Origin: Solen grandis | Lineage: Eukaryota; Mollusca; Bivalvia; Adapedonta; Solenidae | Reading direction: 5' to 3' | Length of the DNA stretch: 64,000 nt | Assembly: GCA_021229015.1 (NCBI GenBank) | Contig: CM037790.1 | Span: 58,483,997-58,547,996, forward strand | Shown here: piece by piece, positions 23,371-34,239 of the stretch | How positions within the stretch are numbered: the stretch's first letter is position 1 | How the letters are laid out: every line of letters starts with the position of its first letter | The notes under the pieces: model-generated | What the model saw: only the letters and a program-made list of their open reading frames with translations | Told to the model about the DNA's origin: nothing | The model's database searches: none | Translations under genes and position numbers: made by a program

Positions 23371-23974
23371 CACGAATAATGAAAAATTGTATACCGAGGT
23401 GGAATGAGGCGTTTCTTTTTCTCGCCAGTTTCTTATATTCTAATTACCCTAACCTACGATAAATTCGTATTGACAGAATCGAAAGGTAAGTAGATTTTGC
23501 CGATTTTTGTTTACTAATAAACTCATATGCCGTACAGATAGCCCAAAATTCAAGGGAGTAACTATTACGAACAATATGGTATCTTCTGACTATTATGTAC
23601 ATACAGTTTGCATTTTATATTCCCGTGATTACGTACGCAAGTTTTTTGATTTTTCACCATCATCACATCTTCAATAATAGCATGACTCAAAACAGAGTAT
23701 TGTCACGATTCATCGACTGAATGACTTTTTTTTCATAATGTAGCAACATTTCAACATCCTAAAACTTCAACGTTGATCGATATCTGGCCTTGCATTTTTA
23801 ATCACTAGGTTCTGTTGTTTGTCGATAACTGCGGCACATCCAGAAATCTCTGCTCTTCCACCCACTTTTTCATGCATATCAAAAGAGGCTGCTCTGTATA
23901 ACATTGATACTGTTTGACATTATTTGGAAATATCTGATGACATTGCAGAAAGTCTTTTCTCAGTGTCATAGTGT

Positions 23975-24000
23975 GTATAATATATATATATATATATAAT

Positions 24001-24038
<38 letters not shown>

Positions 24039-24040
24039 AC
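23975..24040. repeat. TA microsatellite
   Basis: Interrupted (TA)n run between the Tc1 remnant and the segmental duplication. Confidence 0.9.
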
Positions 24041-24345
24041 ACATTTACTTCCGTTTCAGATTTTAGCCACTTAAAAAACAAAGTATATCGAACACGTCTT
24101 TGTTTTATATAATAATTTGCCCTTGATAATTTACTAGTTATATAGTACTATTCACATATTGTAGAGTAGAAAATCGGTATCGTAGTGTTGTCGCAATTAA
24201 GTTTAATGTGATGTTATTGAGTGCACCAGATCGATTACCAATCGCAATCACTTCGTTGTTTTGAAAAAATAAACGTCGCCATTTTTCTATGCTGTCGAAA
24301 ACCATGAATTGTTTATATACATTTTTATATATACAGGTAATAATG
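24039..24345 (+). repeat. Segmental duplication, copy 1, part A
   Basis: Matches 27839-28228 (ACACATTTAATTCCGTTTCAG, TTGTAGAGTAGAAAAT, GGTATCGTAGTGTTGTCGCA and CACCAGATCGATTACC blocks) with indels, including about 60 bp present only in the second copy. Its continuation, part B, lies at 26688-26775. Confidence 0.88.
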
Positions 24346-24627
24346 ATGTATATCCTATTGTTTTAACATTCTCTTGTACTTTCGATTGTTCGGCAATGTA
24401 CATGTATTTCATTAGGTTTTCGCCTCTGCAGGGCGAAAACCTATTGTTCTTCTTCTGTTGATTTGTTTTTTTTTTTATTTTTATTATTTTTCCAATTCCA
24501 CCCATTTTTGTGTCCAGCCTAGCGGCCAGATGAAAAAAGCTACAGCTATGAAATTTTGGGCATGGAGTCATCTTTATCTGAACATGTGCCTAATTGGTCA
24601 AACTTTTCACGTTTGTTTCTGATTTAG

Positions 24628-24641
24628 CCACCAGGGGGCGC
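24628..24641 (+). promoter_or_regulatory. CTCF-like motif 1
   Basis: CCACCAGGGGGCGC fits the CTCF core consensus (CCASYAGRGGGCGS form) base for base. It lies at the head of the first 830-bp unit. Two related sites occur one and two units on. Motif match only; no evidence of binding. Confidence 0.4.
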
Positions 24642-25444
24642 AATGCATGTAATCACTGTTTTGCTAATAACTCAAAAATTTGAAACCTGATTTAGATGCG
24701 GTTTTTAACATAATGTTCCTTGTTTACAGCCCAAACAAATATGATGGAAATCTCATCATCGAGTACGGGAAAAAAATTGTTCTAGGAGAGGTTGAATGTT
24801 CGAACCTTAGAAAAAAGTGAAATAATGAGGGTAGGTCTACGAAAAACCTTCCCACTTTTGTTAGAGAGCAGATAGAAGAAGTCTGTTTGCTGCATACGAT
24901 TTGCAAGACATATACGCACAAAATATATGGGGTGGCGAATTTAGGAAATGCGTGGTTTGTCCTCTAGAAAAGGTCAAACTTCACTAAATTTTAGGAAAAA
25001 TTAAAAGTTAAAAAACATGTTTTTGTCGCTCCTGACTTTATTTTCTGTTCATTCTTCATGATATTTTCACACAATATGTATTTTCATGTTTGAAAGGGCC
25101 TCACAATAAAAAAATTAAAAAAACATTGAAAAGGTCAAGGTCATATTACGATTATTGTGTTTTTATTCGGCCACAAATAGCTCCAAAACTAAAAATATTT
25201 CATTGAGAGTATATGAACAAAAGTTTTCGTTCTTAAAGAGCTCTTTCCAGTGATGTTTAGTTTTGGAAGATCGGACTTGATTTGGTCATTATACGGCAGT
25301 CCAAAGTTTGATCCTTTTTTGGAATAATTGTAAATCAGGTTTTATGCTTCAAATTCTGATACACAAGAATAAAAAGTTTGACTTGTGTGACTAGTATACT
25401 TGATTGAACTATTTGCTGCTTTGCTAGGTACCAATCTCATTTTG

Positions 25445-25457
25445 CCGCTGGGGGCGC
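25445..25457 (+). promoter_or_regulatory. CTCF-like motif 2
   Basis: CCGCTGGGGGCGC, one base shorter than the first site, at the equivalent point of the second unit. Confidence 0.3.
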
Positions 25458-26286
25458 TTTTCTTGAAATCATTCTTTTGCTTATAATTCAAAAAGTTGAA
25501 GCCTGAACCAACTGTGGTTAATTGAATTATGTTCCTTGTTGATAGCCTTATAAAATATGATAGTTTCTAGGTATGAGTGGCTGAAACTTTTTGAGCTAGT
25601 AACGGAAGGTTGAAAGTTCGAATCTCGTAAAAAAACTGCAAATGAGGGTAGGTCTACGAAAAACCTATCCATTTTTGTTAGAAATCAGATAGAAGAATTC
25701 TGTTTGCTGCAAATTATTTGCAAGACATATACGCACAAAATATTTGGGGTGGCGAATTTAAGAAATGCATGGTTTGTCCTCTAGAAAAGGTCAAACTTCA
25801 CTAAATTTTAGGAAAAATTAAAATTTCAAAAACATGTTTTTTTGTCGCTCCTGTCTTTATTTTCTGTTCATTCTTCATGACATTTTCATAAGTTATGTAT
25901 GGTTATGTTTGAAAGGGCCTCACAATTAAAAAGTTAAAAAACATTGAAAAGGTCTAGGTCATATTACGATAATTGTGTTTTTTATTCGCCCCAAAGTGCT
26001 CCAAATATAAAAATATTTCATTGAGAGTATATGAACAAAAGTTTTAGTTCTAAATAGTTCTTTCGTATAATGTTTAGTTTTTGAAGATCGGACATGATCT
26101 TTTCATTTTACGGCAATCCAAAGTTTGATCCTTTTTTGGAATAATTGTTATTCAGTTTTTATGGTTAAAATTGTGATATATAAGAAAAAGAATGTTCGAT
26201 TAGTGCGACTTATATACTTGTTTGAACTATTTGCTGCATTTCTAGGTACCTAATTGTAAATTTTTTATCATTTTTTTCTCATTTTG

Positions 26287-26300
26287 CCGCTAGGGGGCGC
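26287..26300 (+). promoter_or_regulatory. CTCF-like motif 3
   Basis: CCGCTAGGGGGCGC, full length, at the equivalent point of the third, partial unit. Confidence 0.35.
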
Positions 26301-26687
26301 TTAGCTTGAAATCACTCTTTTGCCTATAACTCAAAATATTAAAGTCTAATTGAAATGCGGTTTTCAGCATTTTGTTCCTTGTTTACAGCACCACAGAATG
26401 TGATGTGATGTGATGATAGGGTATGGGAAAATATTTGCGCTAGAAGAGTTTGAATGTTCTAACATTGCAAAAAAAAAACTGTGCAAATGAGAGTAGGTCT
26501 TCAAAAACCTTTGGGTTCTGTTTCATATTAAAAATTGTGGCTGAGTTGAAATAAAATGTTCAAGTTGATTAGGTTAAAAGCGAAAACCAAGATACCGCTT
26601 GCGGTTCTAGTTGTTATTGTTTTTAAACTAGATTGTCAGGAAATGTACACGTATTTTGTACATTCCAGGAAAGAAACGTATCATAAT

Positions 26688-26775
26688 ATACACGATTTCT
26701 GTCGTACAAGATCCGACGTATTGTGTTGTTCTTTGGAACCCACATACCCCAACTGAGCTGGTAGGCGACAGCGCC
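26688..26775 (+). repeat. Segmental duplication, copy 1, part B
   Basis: ATACACGATTTCTGTCGTAC and GTTGTTCTTTGGAACCC match 28229-28315, where it follows part A directly. Here it is 2.34 kb away from part A because of an intervening insertion. Confidence 0.88.
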
Positions 26776-27200
26776 GCCCAACATTATCAACATAACCAAG
26801 ATCCATTGATGGTGTTTAGAGCATACAGGAGCAACAGTACCTTGGGATCATCTTATCACCGCCTGGCAATACGTTTCATCTTATCAGTGAAGGTTTCGTG
26901 AGTGCACTCGTTTTAATTATTATAAGGCCTTAACATACAACCATCTATGTGCATCTTCATATGAAATATATAGATCTGTTATGCATCCACCCCTGAAGTA
27001 ATCTGAAGGAGAATTTCTTCTACGGATCAACCAAACTTCCAAGGAGACTGGACTGTGCATAGTCATGCTGAACTGAAAAAGAAAAATATGTTATAATATA
27101 TTTATAGTGTAACAAATATTAAAAACTATTCTTTTCGTGGGACATAAACATTTATCTATTTAATATCATATATATTATAAAGTAGGTAATATGTAATTAT

Positions 27201-27205
<5 letters not shown>

Positions 27206-27238
<33 letters not shown>

Positions 27239-27245
27239 GGGAGAG
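27206..27245. repeat. GA microsatellite
   Basis: (GA)n with AAAGAGGGG at its end, in otherwise featureless spacer. Confidence 0.9.
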
Positions 27246-27487
27246 AAAGAAGAGGATACTTATTCATCATGTTATTGATATAATGGTATTTCATGTACAT
27301 CTGATAAAATTTCATTTTCAAAATATATTTGAATAAGTTTCTATTGTATATTTGATTTTTTTTTTACAGGGTTGTTTTTCTTTTACGCAGGAACAATTTG
27401 ACACACTCTATACTTACCCATGCATGAAGAAACCAAACAGCCCTAGCAATGTATCTTTAAAACCTTACTAGCTTGCCCATGTGTGTT

Positions 27488-27555
27488 TGTAGTGTAGTGG
27501 TAGAGTGTTTGACTGAAACACTGAATGACCCGAGTTCGATTCCAACTTGGGACAG
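27488..27555 (+). mobile_element. tRNA-like head, probably a SINE fragment
   Basis: An A-box-like TAGTGTAGTGGTAGAG and a B box GAGTTCGATTCC occur at tRNA spacing. The acceptor stem ends do not pair and the anticodon loop lacks the invariant T33 in the best fold, so this is not a working tRNA. Confidence 0.45.
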
Positions 27556-27838
27556 TATAATTTTGCTTGGTTATATTGGGTTCATATATATTTCAATGCA
27601 CGTGAACATTTCTTATGGAATCAAATGTGTAGAAGTAGAATTGTAGATGTGTAGAGGTATAGACTTGTAGAAGTGGATATAAAGAGTTGTCTAGACAGTT
27701 GCTACTGTAACACGGGATTGATTACAGAGTACATATCAACACAAATCTCTTGAACACATTTCGAAACGACATATGATTCATTTCTGATGCCTTGAAAATT
27801 AACACGATTTCCAAGGTTTCATAGGGTGAATAATAAAT

Positions 27839-28320
27839 GTAACACATTTAATTCCGTTTCAGAATTTTAGCTACTTAATAAAACAATAAATTATATCGAA
27901 AACGTCTTTGTTTTATATAATGAATTGCCCTTGATAGTTAACTAGTAATATTCACATATTGTAGAGTAGAAAATAGGTATCGTAGTGTTGTCGCAGTTAA
28001 GTTTAATGTAACGTAATTGAGTTGTCTCCCTTTATCCATAATTGAACTTTACTTTTTTAACCTCTAACATTTGTCAGCACCAGATCGATTACCTATCGCA
28101 GTCACCTCCGTCGTTGTTTTGAAAAAGATAAACATCGCCATCTTCTAAGCTTTCATAAAATCATGAATTGTCTATGCTGTCGAAAACCACGAATTGTTTA
28201 TATACATTTATATATATACACAGGTAATATACACGATTTCTGTCGTACAAGACCCAACGTGTTGTGTTGTTCTTTGGAACCCGCATGCCCCGACTGAGCT
28301 GGTCTGCGACTTCAGCACTT
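27839..28320 (+). repeat. Segmental duplication, copy 2 (A+B contiguous)
   Basis: Continuous version of the two separated blocks at 24039-24345 and 26688-26775; the junction is near 28226. It contains an inner short repeat of AAA(A/C)C(A/T)(C/T)GAATTGT(C/T)TAT with CTATGCTGTCGAAAACCACG. Confidence 0.88.
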
Positions 28321-28478
28321 CATGTCGTTTAACAAAGTATTTTACAATCACGAGCCTCAAAACAAACAAAAATCAGTGACTATTTCAAAAGTTCTTAAAT
28401 ACATACATGTGTACATGTATTGAATAATGAATATCAAACACGGAAATATACATTTTGTAAAAAGGTCATAACTGTTTT

Positions 28479-28731
28479 GGGGCCTCCGTGGCCGAGAGGG
28501 TAAAGTAGCTGACTTCAACACTCACTCAGCCCCTCACCGCGTGGGTTAGAATCCCGTTAGGGTCACTCGGATTTTCATGTGATGGAGCCTTCCATCTGGC
28601 TTGCGGTAGGTCGGTGGTTCTAACCGGATGCCTCCGTGCATTCGGGGTGTTCCTCCACCTGTAATTAACTGGACGTCGCTATATGACTGAAATACTGTCG
28701 AAGCGACGGTAAACTCAAATAGTCAAGTCAA
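28479..28731 (+). mobile_element. Intact SINE (family 1) with target duplications
   Basis: Complete element of about 253 bp: A box TGGCCGAGAGGG, B box region, a body with GGTAGGTCGGTGGTTCTAACC, and a TCAAGTCAAG tail. Direct repeats GTCATAACTGTTTT flank it (about 28465-28478 and 28732-28745). It is the best reference copy in the window for the family; the body resembles mollusc tRNA-derived SINEs. Confidence 0.92.
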
Positions 28732-28839
28732 GTCATAACTGTTTTTATTTCACAGTTTATTCCCTTTTGTAATTATTCAGTTATATTTGTTGGTATTACT
28801 CCCTAATCATTTTCGTAGCAAGAATTGAAAGACAACGTA

Positions 28840-28976
28840 TAACGAAATTTCACTATATGCAAACATTTATAACGAAATTTCGTTATATGGTTATGACAAA
28901 ATTTGGATAAGATGAAATAATTAGCAAGGTCCCCATGATTTCGTTATAAGTAAGCTTTACTGTATAAAGTTGTGCT
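28840..28976 (-). mobile_element. pogo/Tigger-like terminal sequence, second end
   Basis: ATTTCGTTATAAGTAAGCTTTACTG followed by TA, plus internal TATAACGAAATTTCGTTATA palindromes. It is inverse to 22256-22300. Confidence 0.45.
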
Positions 28977-29423
28977 AGCCAAATAAAAATTCTAGGGTAC
29001 ATTTAGTTACATCAGTACATCATACCATAACATGAATCTTCAAATATTCTAACCTTTACAAAACTCTCTTCAATTCAAAATCTTTCTAACCATAAAACAA
29101 GTATTGCTGAACAAAAGCTGTGTACTCTCTCAATGTATATTTAAATAAATGAACATAATTTGATTACATATTTATATAATTAGCAAATCAAAGTCTAGTT
29201 TTCAATATTTCATAATGAATTCAACATTACAGCGCTCAAACTACGCTCTTAGATTCCTCAACCTAAATACTAGCAAAACAGCAAATATGCTATTATAATT
29301 GTAGGCTTATTGTTTGACGAAAAACAATCTACCAAACTTTAAACTGGGTATTTAAAACAAAGTCTTACAGAATTTAACTTACCCAAACCAGATTAAAACA
29401 TCATACAAAAATATAAACTGTAC

Positions 29424-29636
29424 TTACACATACTCCGTAATGTATGGTTCAGCATTCAATGCTTTCTCATGATGCATCTCTATAACTGACACCCTTTTTC
29501 TTGAAAATCCCAATTCATATATACTAATTTGAGCCCGTTTACCATGTTTCCCTATTAAAACTCGTGCATCTTGAGGAACCGTAAATAACGAATTTCCCAA
29601 TCTCAACGCAGTTATCTCCCCTTCATTCTTCGGCAT
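29424..29636 (-). CDS. Uncertain 70-codon frame, right arm
   Basis: Mirror of 19856-20068, starting MPKNEGEITALRLGNSLFTV. Same length and same candidate donor after the stop. Function unknown. Confidence 0.2.
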   Translation of the reverse strand: MPKNEGEITALRLGNSLFTVPQDARVLIGKHGKRAQISIYELGFSRKRVSVIEMHHEKALNAEPYITEYV

Positions 29637-30444
29637 AGATAAGGGGAAGTAACCGCTGCGGGCAGTTTGCGAATTTCCATGTCTAACGTGAATGACTAAA
29701 TATTCAGAGATGGTCTGATATAAAGGCCGTACTTTGAAACTTTTAGTTTATACTTTTAAAACCTCAGCAGCCTTTCTAATAACCTGAAAACTGAACCAAC
29801 TGTAGTAAAATAATAACAGAACGGTTGATTATACATACAAAAATGAGAGAACCTATTATTATCCGCATACAAATAACTTTAAACATAATAATTCTAACAT
29901 GGTCTACATGACATGACTCTCGTAGGTTAACTTCGTATGTAGTACACTAAACTACCCCTGTAAATAAGGCCAAGCCTATGTTATTTTGTGACAAGGATCT
30001 CTTATGGTGTCAATTTGTGTGATGTCATATGTTTGCTTCTACGGCAGGTTTGGAAATAAACGGTAGTCTGGTTGCCTGGGGTGACCCTTGAATACCTGGT
30101 TTCGCGTCATTTGACGTGTTTCTTGTTTTTATATTGGTTTGGCCCGAACCCTTACTTTTTCTAGATTATTTTATGTTACACATTTTACCTAATTTTAATT
30201 AAGGAAGCGCCATTTAAAGGTGATTCAAATACAGAATAAACAATTTGCTCCACCCACAGGCATCTTTTGCATTTTGGAACAATTTAACTGAAGGAAATAT
30301 TATGAGATCATGGACAATTTTTTTATATAGTGACAAAAAATCAGATGAGCGTCTGCATGCGCTCGGCTGTGCGCTTGTTTAAATCTCGTTATTAAATGAC
30401 TAACGGGTTTCTGATGCGCACCGAAGCGTAAATAATTTTTCTCG

Positions 30445-30675
30445 ATGTGTGACAGAATTCCTCCTCACCGTTGCGTACAACACGTCAAATTTAAAAGTTT
30501 TGAAACATCTGATCAAAAGGATATTATCGAGAAAATATTTGATATGGCAAAACTCTATCTATCTACACACGTACAATGGCCAGGGCTTTTATACTTTAAG
30601 AAATATCACCGATTTTCTTTAATCTCTCGCTTCGTATTTCATCCAGTCCAAAACATCGTGTTTCAGCAGATGTAA
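30445..30675 (+). CDS. Uncertain 76-codon frame, right arm
   Basis: Mirror of the 87-codon frame at 16784-17047, without its 33-bp duplication. No domain, signal peptide or clear membrane segment is visible. Function unknown; coding status doubtful. Confidence 0.2.
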   Translation: MCDRIPPHRCVQHVKFKSFETSDQKDIIEKIFDMAKLYLSTHVQWPGLLYFKKYHRFSLISRFVFHPVQNIVFQQM

Positions 30676-31324
30676 CGGGCAATAAAAAACGACTGATAGC
30701 CGTTGATTTGGCTAACAATCTCTTTCTGTTACTACTGTCGCTGCGTTAGGAAACGCAATATGACTCAAATATCGACAAAATATACACTTACCTTGTCAAC
30801 ATAAACCGTCCGCCATCTTGAAAACACCGCGGCTACCTAGCGTACATAGTTTCCATACAGTGTTATAAAACCTGTTCTGATTGTTGCAAATGTCAGTTGT
30901 ATAGATGCGGTCGAATCGGAAAATCAATATAAAAACATCATAAAATATAGCAGACGATCCTTACAGGTACTTTTCATATCTACGCTTATTGTCGCATTAT
31001 CTGTACTTCAATAATAACGAAAAGATATTTTAACTTTTTACTTTTATTTTTTTTTCTGCTTGAGGTCTTTGCATGAAACTGCTTTGTTGCTTATAATTCC
31101 AAAGGTTGAAGTCCGCTTTAAATGCGTTTTTCTTGTCTATGTTTCTAGTTATTCATTGTTCTTCGATGATAAGAAATTTTCTAGCTGATCAACTTTTATC
31201 ATTATTTTGTTAACTTGATTCTGTTTTTAAATCTGAAAACAAGTGATTTTTTTCACGTAGCATATGGAAATAAGTACAGTTATTAAAGTGTCTGTTTATA
31301 AAATGTCACTTAATGCCTGTGTGA

Positions 31325-31430
31325 GTGGGGGATCTCCGTGGACAAACGAGTAAAGTCGCTGTTTTAACATCTTCCAGCCCCTCACCGCTGTGGGTTCGAA
31401 TCCCGAAAAGGTCACTCTGACTTTTTCAGA
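31325..31430 (+). mobile_element. Diverged SINE head (family 1), right arm
   Basis: Mirror of 16002-16106, with B box GGTTCGAATCC. The A box is further degraded (GTGGACAAACGAG). Confidence 0.65.
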
Positions 31431-32208
31431 TGGCGAATCCTTTAAGCTGGATAGCTGTAAAGGCTGTGGTTTTATACAGGTCGGCATTTTGTTCCATGTT
31501 GCTAATTGTGCCTATATGACATAAAGTGTTCGAGCTGATCAGGTTTAAAACAAAAAACGAGATGTTGTTTTGCGTTTCTAATTTATATACGTTTGCTTTC
31601 ACGAAGATCGGTATATTCAAGTCATTATACTATGTCAGATGTTAAGTTATTTCCCTTTTTTGATAATAAATGATAAGTAAGTATCCTTATCTTATCGTAG
31701 TTACTCGTCTGTATTCATTTGAAACTTTCCAAGATTATATCTGTTTAAGGGTTGTACCCGCGATACCATCGAGAACCACTGTTATCATACAGTATCTAGA
31801 ATTGGCTGACCAACAATGATAGCACTGTAGATTTAAATCCTGGTAATTAATCATTGGAGTATGGACATCAACATTTCAAGATTTTTCAGTTTGATGAAAT
31901 CAGACCTTGACAATGCAGATTGACCGATATTGGTCAGGATTTGAAGACAATAGCACGATCTTGGATTTTTCATCATTTAAGATTCTTTTTACATGAGTTT
32001 CATACCATTTCCTGTATCTTTTTGTCAACTTGATTTTACCCCATCCGCCACACAGACACTGTATTTTTTTCTTGAATGAAATTTTAAAAGTTTACTTAAA
32101 ACACCATGTTGATTCTATTATTCAGTCTATTGGTCTATATATGATTTAAACACATCCAATAAATACATAATATACGTTCATACGGGAAAACAACAAATAC
32201 AATTGTAA

Positions 32209-32425
32209 CACTTACTCAGCCCCTCACCGCGTGGGTTCGAATCCCAGCAGGGTCATTCGGATTTTCATGTGAGGAAGCCTGACAGCTGGCTTGCGGTAGG
32301 TCGGTGGTTCTACCCGGATGCCTCCGTGCATTCGGGGTGTTCCTCCACCTGTAATTAGCTGGACGTCGCTATATGACTGAAATACTGTCGTAGCCACGGA
32401 AAACTCAAATAATCAAGTCAAGCCA
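32209..32425 (+). mobile_element. 5'-truncated SINE (family 1), right arm
   Basis: Mirror of 15012-15226: starts within the head at ACTTACTCAGCCCCTCACCG, has B box GGTTCGAATCC and a tail AATCAAGTCAAGCC. The body has the full GGAAGCCTGACAGCTGGCTT region. Confidence 0.75.
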
Positions 32426-33062
32426 AATACATTTGGCAAATATACAAAATAAATGTTGCTATGTCTTTGACGAAATATTTAAATGAAATACCACTTCATT
32501 CAATTGGTTATATTTCAAAAAGGATTGATTTTTTGCAAATAAGAGTAAGAACACGATTTGAACCTGAATTCATGCGGTTTCAATGGTATACAAATTATTA
32601 AAATCTGTTCAATTCTTTTTTTTGTTTTTCAATTCAATGATTTATTGTATAAAAGGCCTCCGGTTCATAACATAATACATAACATACAACATATGTGATA
32701 GCAGTTGGTTATATTTCAAAAATACAATCGTCAATTAAATATCAAAAATGCATACTACTCAAATCCCATTTGTTTTCTTTAATCAATGCCTGTTAAAAAG
32801 AATTTCGTTTTTCAAATGCATGGTATAAAACCATAGCAAGGTATCGAATTGCAGTTTGATTTTTGCATGCCATTAGATTATAGATTATCGCTGTATGATA
32901 ATTTTTAGAAGCGAAAGCTTCTAAAGTCAGACAGTGGATTTTCTACTTACAATCACATTACCGCCACCTATCCATACATCCGCGTTGAAAAATAGTACCA
33001 CTGGTTGTATAATTCAGCATTGCAGCTTTGATAAAAGTTGGATATATTGCAGGATTCTGTTA

Positions 33063-33555
33063 ATTTTGAAAGCATTGGGTATAATCACAATTTCTAGGCA
33101 AATAGAACTGTAAAAGAAACAAGTTTATAATTCAGTGTTCATCCGCAGTTTCATTCGTTAACCCACCTATAAATAACCTTATTTAAACCATAACTTTATG
33201 GTTGTGGAATAAGCTCGATTGGTAAGAACGTCGTTCAGTATTATTTTTTATGCAAGGGGTCGTGAGTTCTATTCCAGCTGATACCTTATTTTATTTTATT
33301 TTTTCTTATTCTTGTGTTATATATTTAGAATCTTTTGCATAATTTTGCATTTGTTAATTTGTATTTGGTTCCTTTTGATTTAAATCATAGGCCACAGGAC
33401 CCTCATATTCAGTCAAAAAAAAAAAAAAAAAAAAAAAAAAAACTTGAAGAAAAAATCGACCTATCTATATATAAACAATTTATGGAGAGGTCGATTTTGT
33501 AATATGAGGGTCCTGCGCATAGACAGGTTCGGTTATAAGGTCAAAACAGTAGATA
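33063..33555. mobile_element. Right-arm-only insertion with a hairpin and a tRNA-like head
   Basis: The left arm runs straight from the equivalent of 33556 to 33062 (near 14388). The insert contains a tRNA-like segment at about 33200-33285 (TAAGCTCGATTGGTAAG as A-box region and GAGTTCTATTCC as B box). Next comes an inverted repeat at 33396-33514 (AGGACCCTCATATT / AATATGAGGGTCCT, with inner AATCGACCT / AGGTCGATT) enclosing a 27-base poly(A) run. No coding. Confidence 0.7.
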
Positions 33556-34239
33556 TGAGAGGGGGACAGTATGCTTAATGTAAGCCGTCAATAGAAACAT
33601 TAACCTTTTCTTGTTAGAGTCTCAAATGACTATAGTGTCTCTAGTCGCATCTGTATGTCACAACTCAGACAGTACTTTCGGGATTGAGTTTATACTTTAT
33701 ACAATGGTCAGATTTTACTTAACAAGAACAATAACTCTACCTTGCCTCATCTCTTTTGCTTACTTGTATGGTGAAATTATGCTTTTCTAGAACATATTTT
33801 AAAAATTATTGAAGGCATTGCTTTCATTCAGGGTGTGAAGTGACATAGAACAATAACTTTATCTTGTCCCATTTATTGCTTTTCTATTAAAATTATACCT
33901 GTCTGCAGCAAATTCATGTAGTATGAAATGTATTGGGAGGATCACTAGTACTTGTCCATTTTGGTTTAATTTGACAGAGACCACAATCCATATTATATCT
34001 TACTTGCTTTTTTTAAATGAGATTTAACTTCCCATGTTTTTTACCTGCACACCACAATTAAATTTAAAGGGATTGACCTTATTATTCACACATTTTAACA
34101 TTCACTTCTGGCAGTGCTCTCAGTGCTTTGGTTTTAATAATCAGATATATACATTTTTCTTAAATCATTATATAAGACACTCAACAGGGTAAAGTAATAT
34201 TCGTCCTCCTTGGAGGAATTGCAATATAGACACATGCGT

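Larger units (their letters stand above)
24346..26687 (+). mobile_element. Insertion of about 2.4 tandem copies of an 830-bp unit
   Basis: The insertion splits the segmental duplication. It opens with a hairpin AGGTTTTCGCC/GGGCGAAAACCT (24416-24443). Units start near 24615, 25440 and 26282. Each has a GGGGGCGC motif, a block GAGGGTAGGTCTACGAAAAACCT (interrupted in the third), and, in the two complete copies, GCAAGACATATACGCACAAA and GGTGGCGAATTTA. The third unit ends after about 230 bp. No coding frame. I do not recognise the family; palindromic end and tandem interior suggest a non-autonomous DNA element. Confidence 0.75.
20322..29270. other. Single-copy spacer between the arms
   Basis: About 9 kb not shared with either arm. 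It holds a 372-bp tandem duplication, a duplicated GA-rich block, a Tc1 transposase remnant, a segmental duplication interrupted by approximately 830-bp tandem units, pogo-like termini, a tRNA-like head and one intact SINE. I see no convincing host exon. The rest is AT-rich DNA with nothing recognisable (for example 21210-21690 and 26900-27200). Confidence 0.8.

Noticed and set aside
27488..27555. Functional tRNA gene
   Set aside because: Acceptor ends do not pair and the anticodon loop is abnormal. The other tRNA-like heads are followed by SINE bodies.
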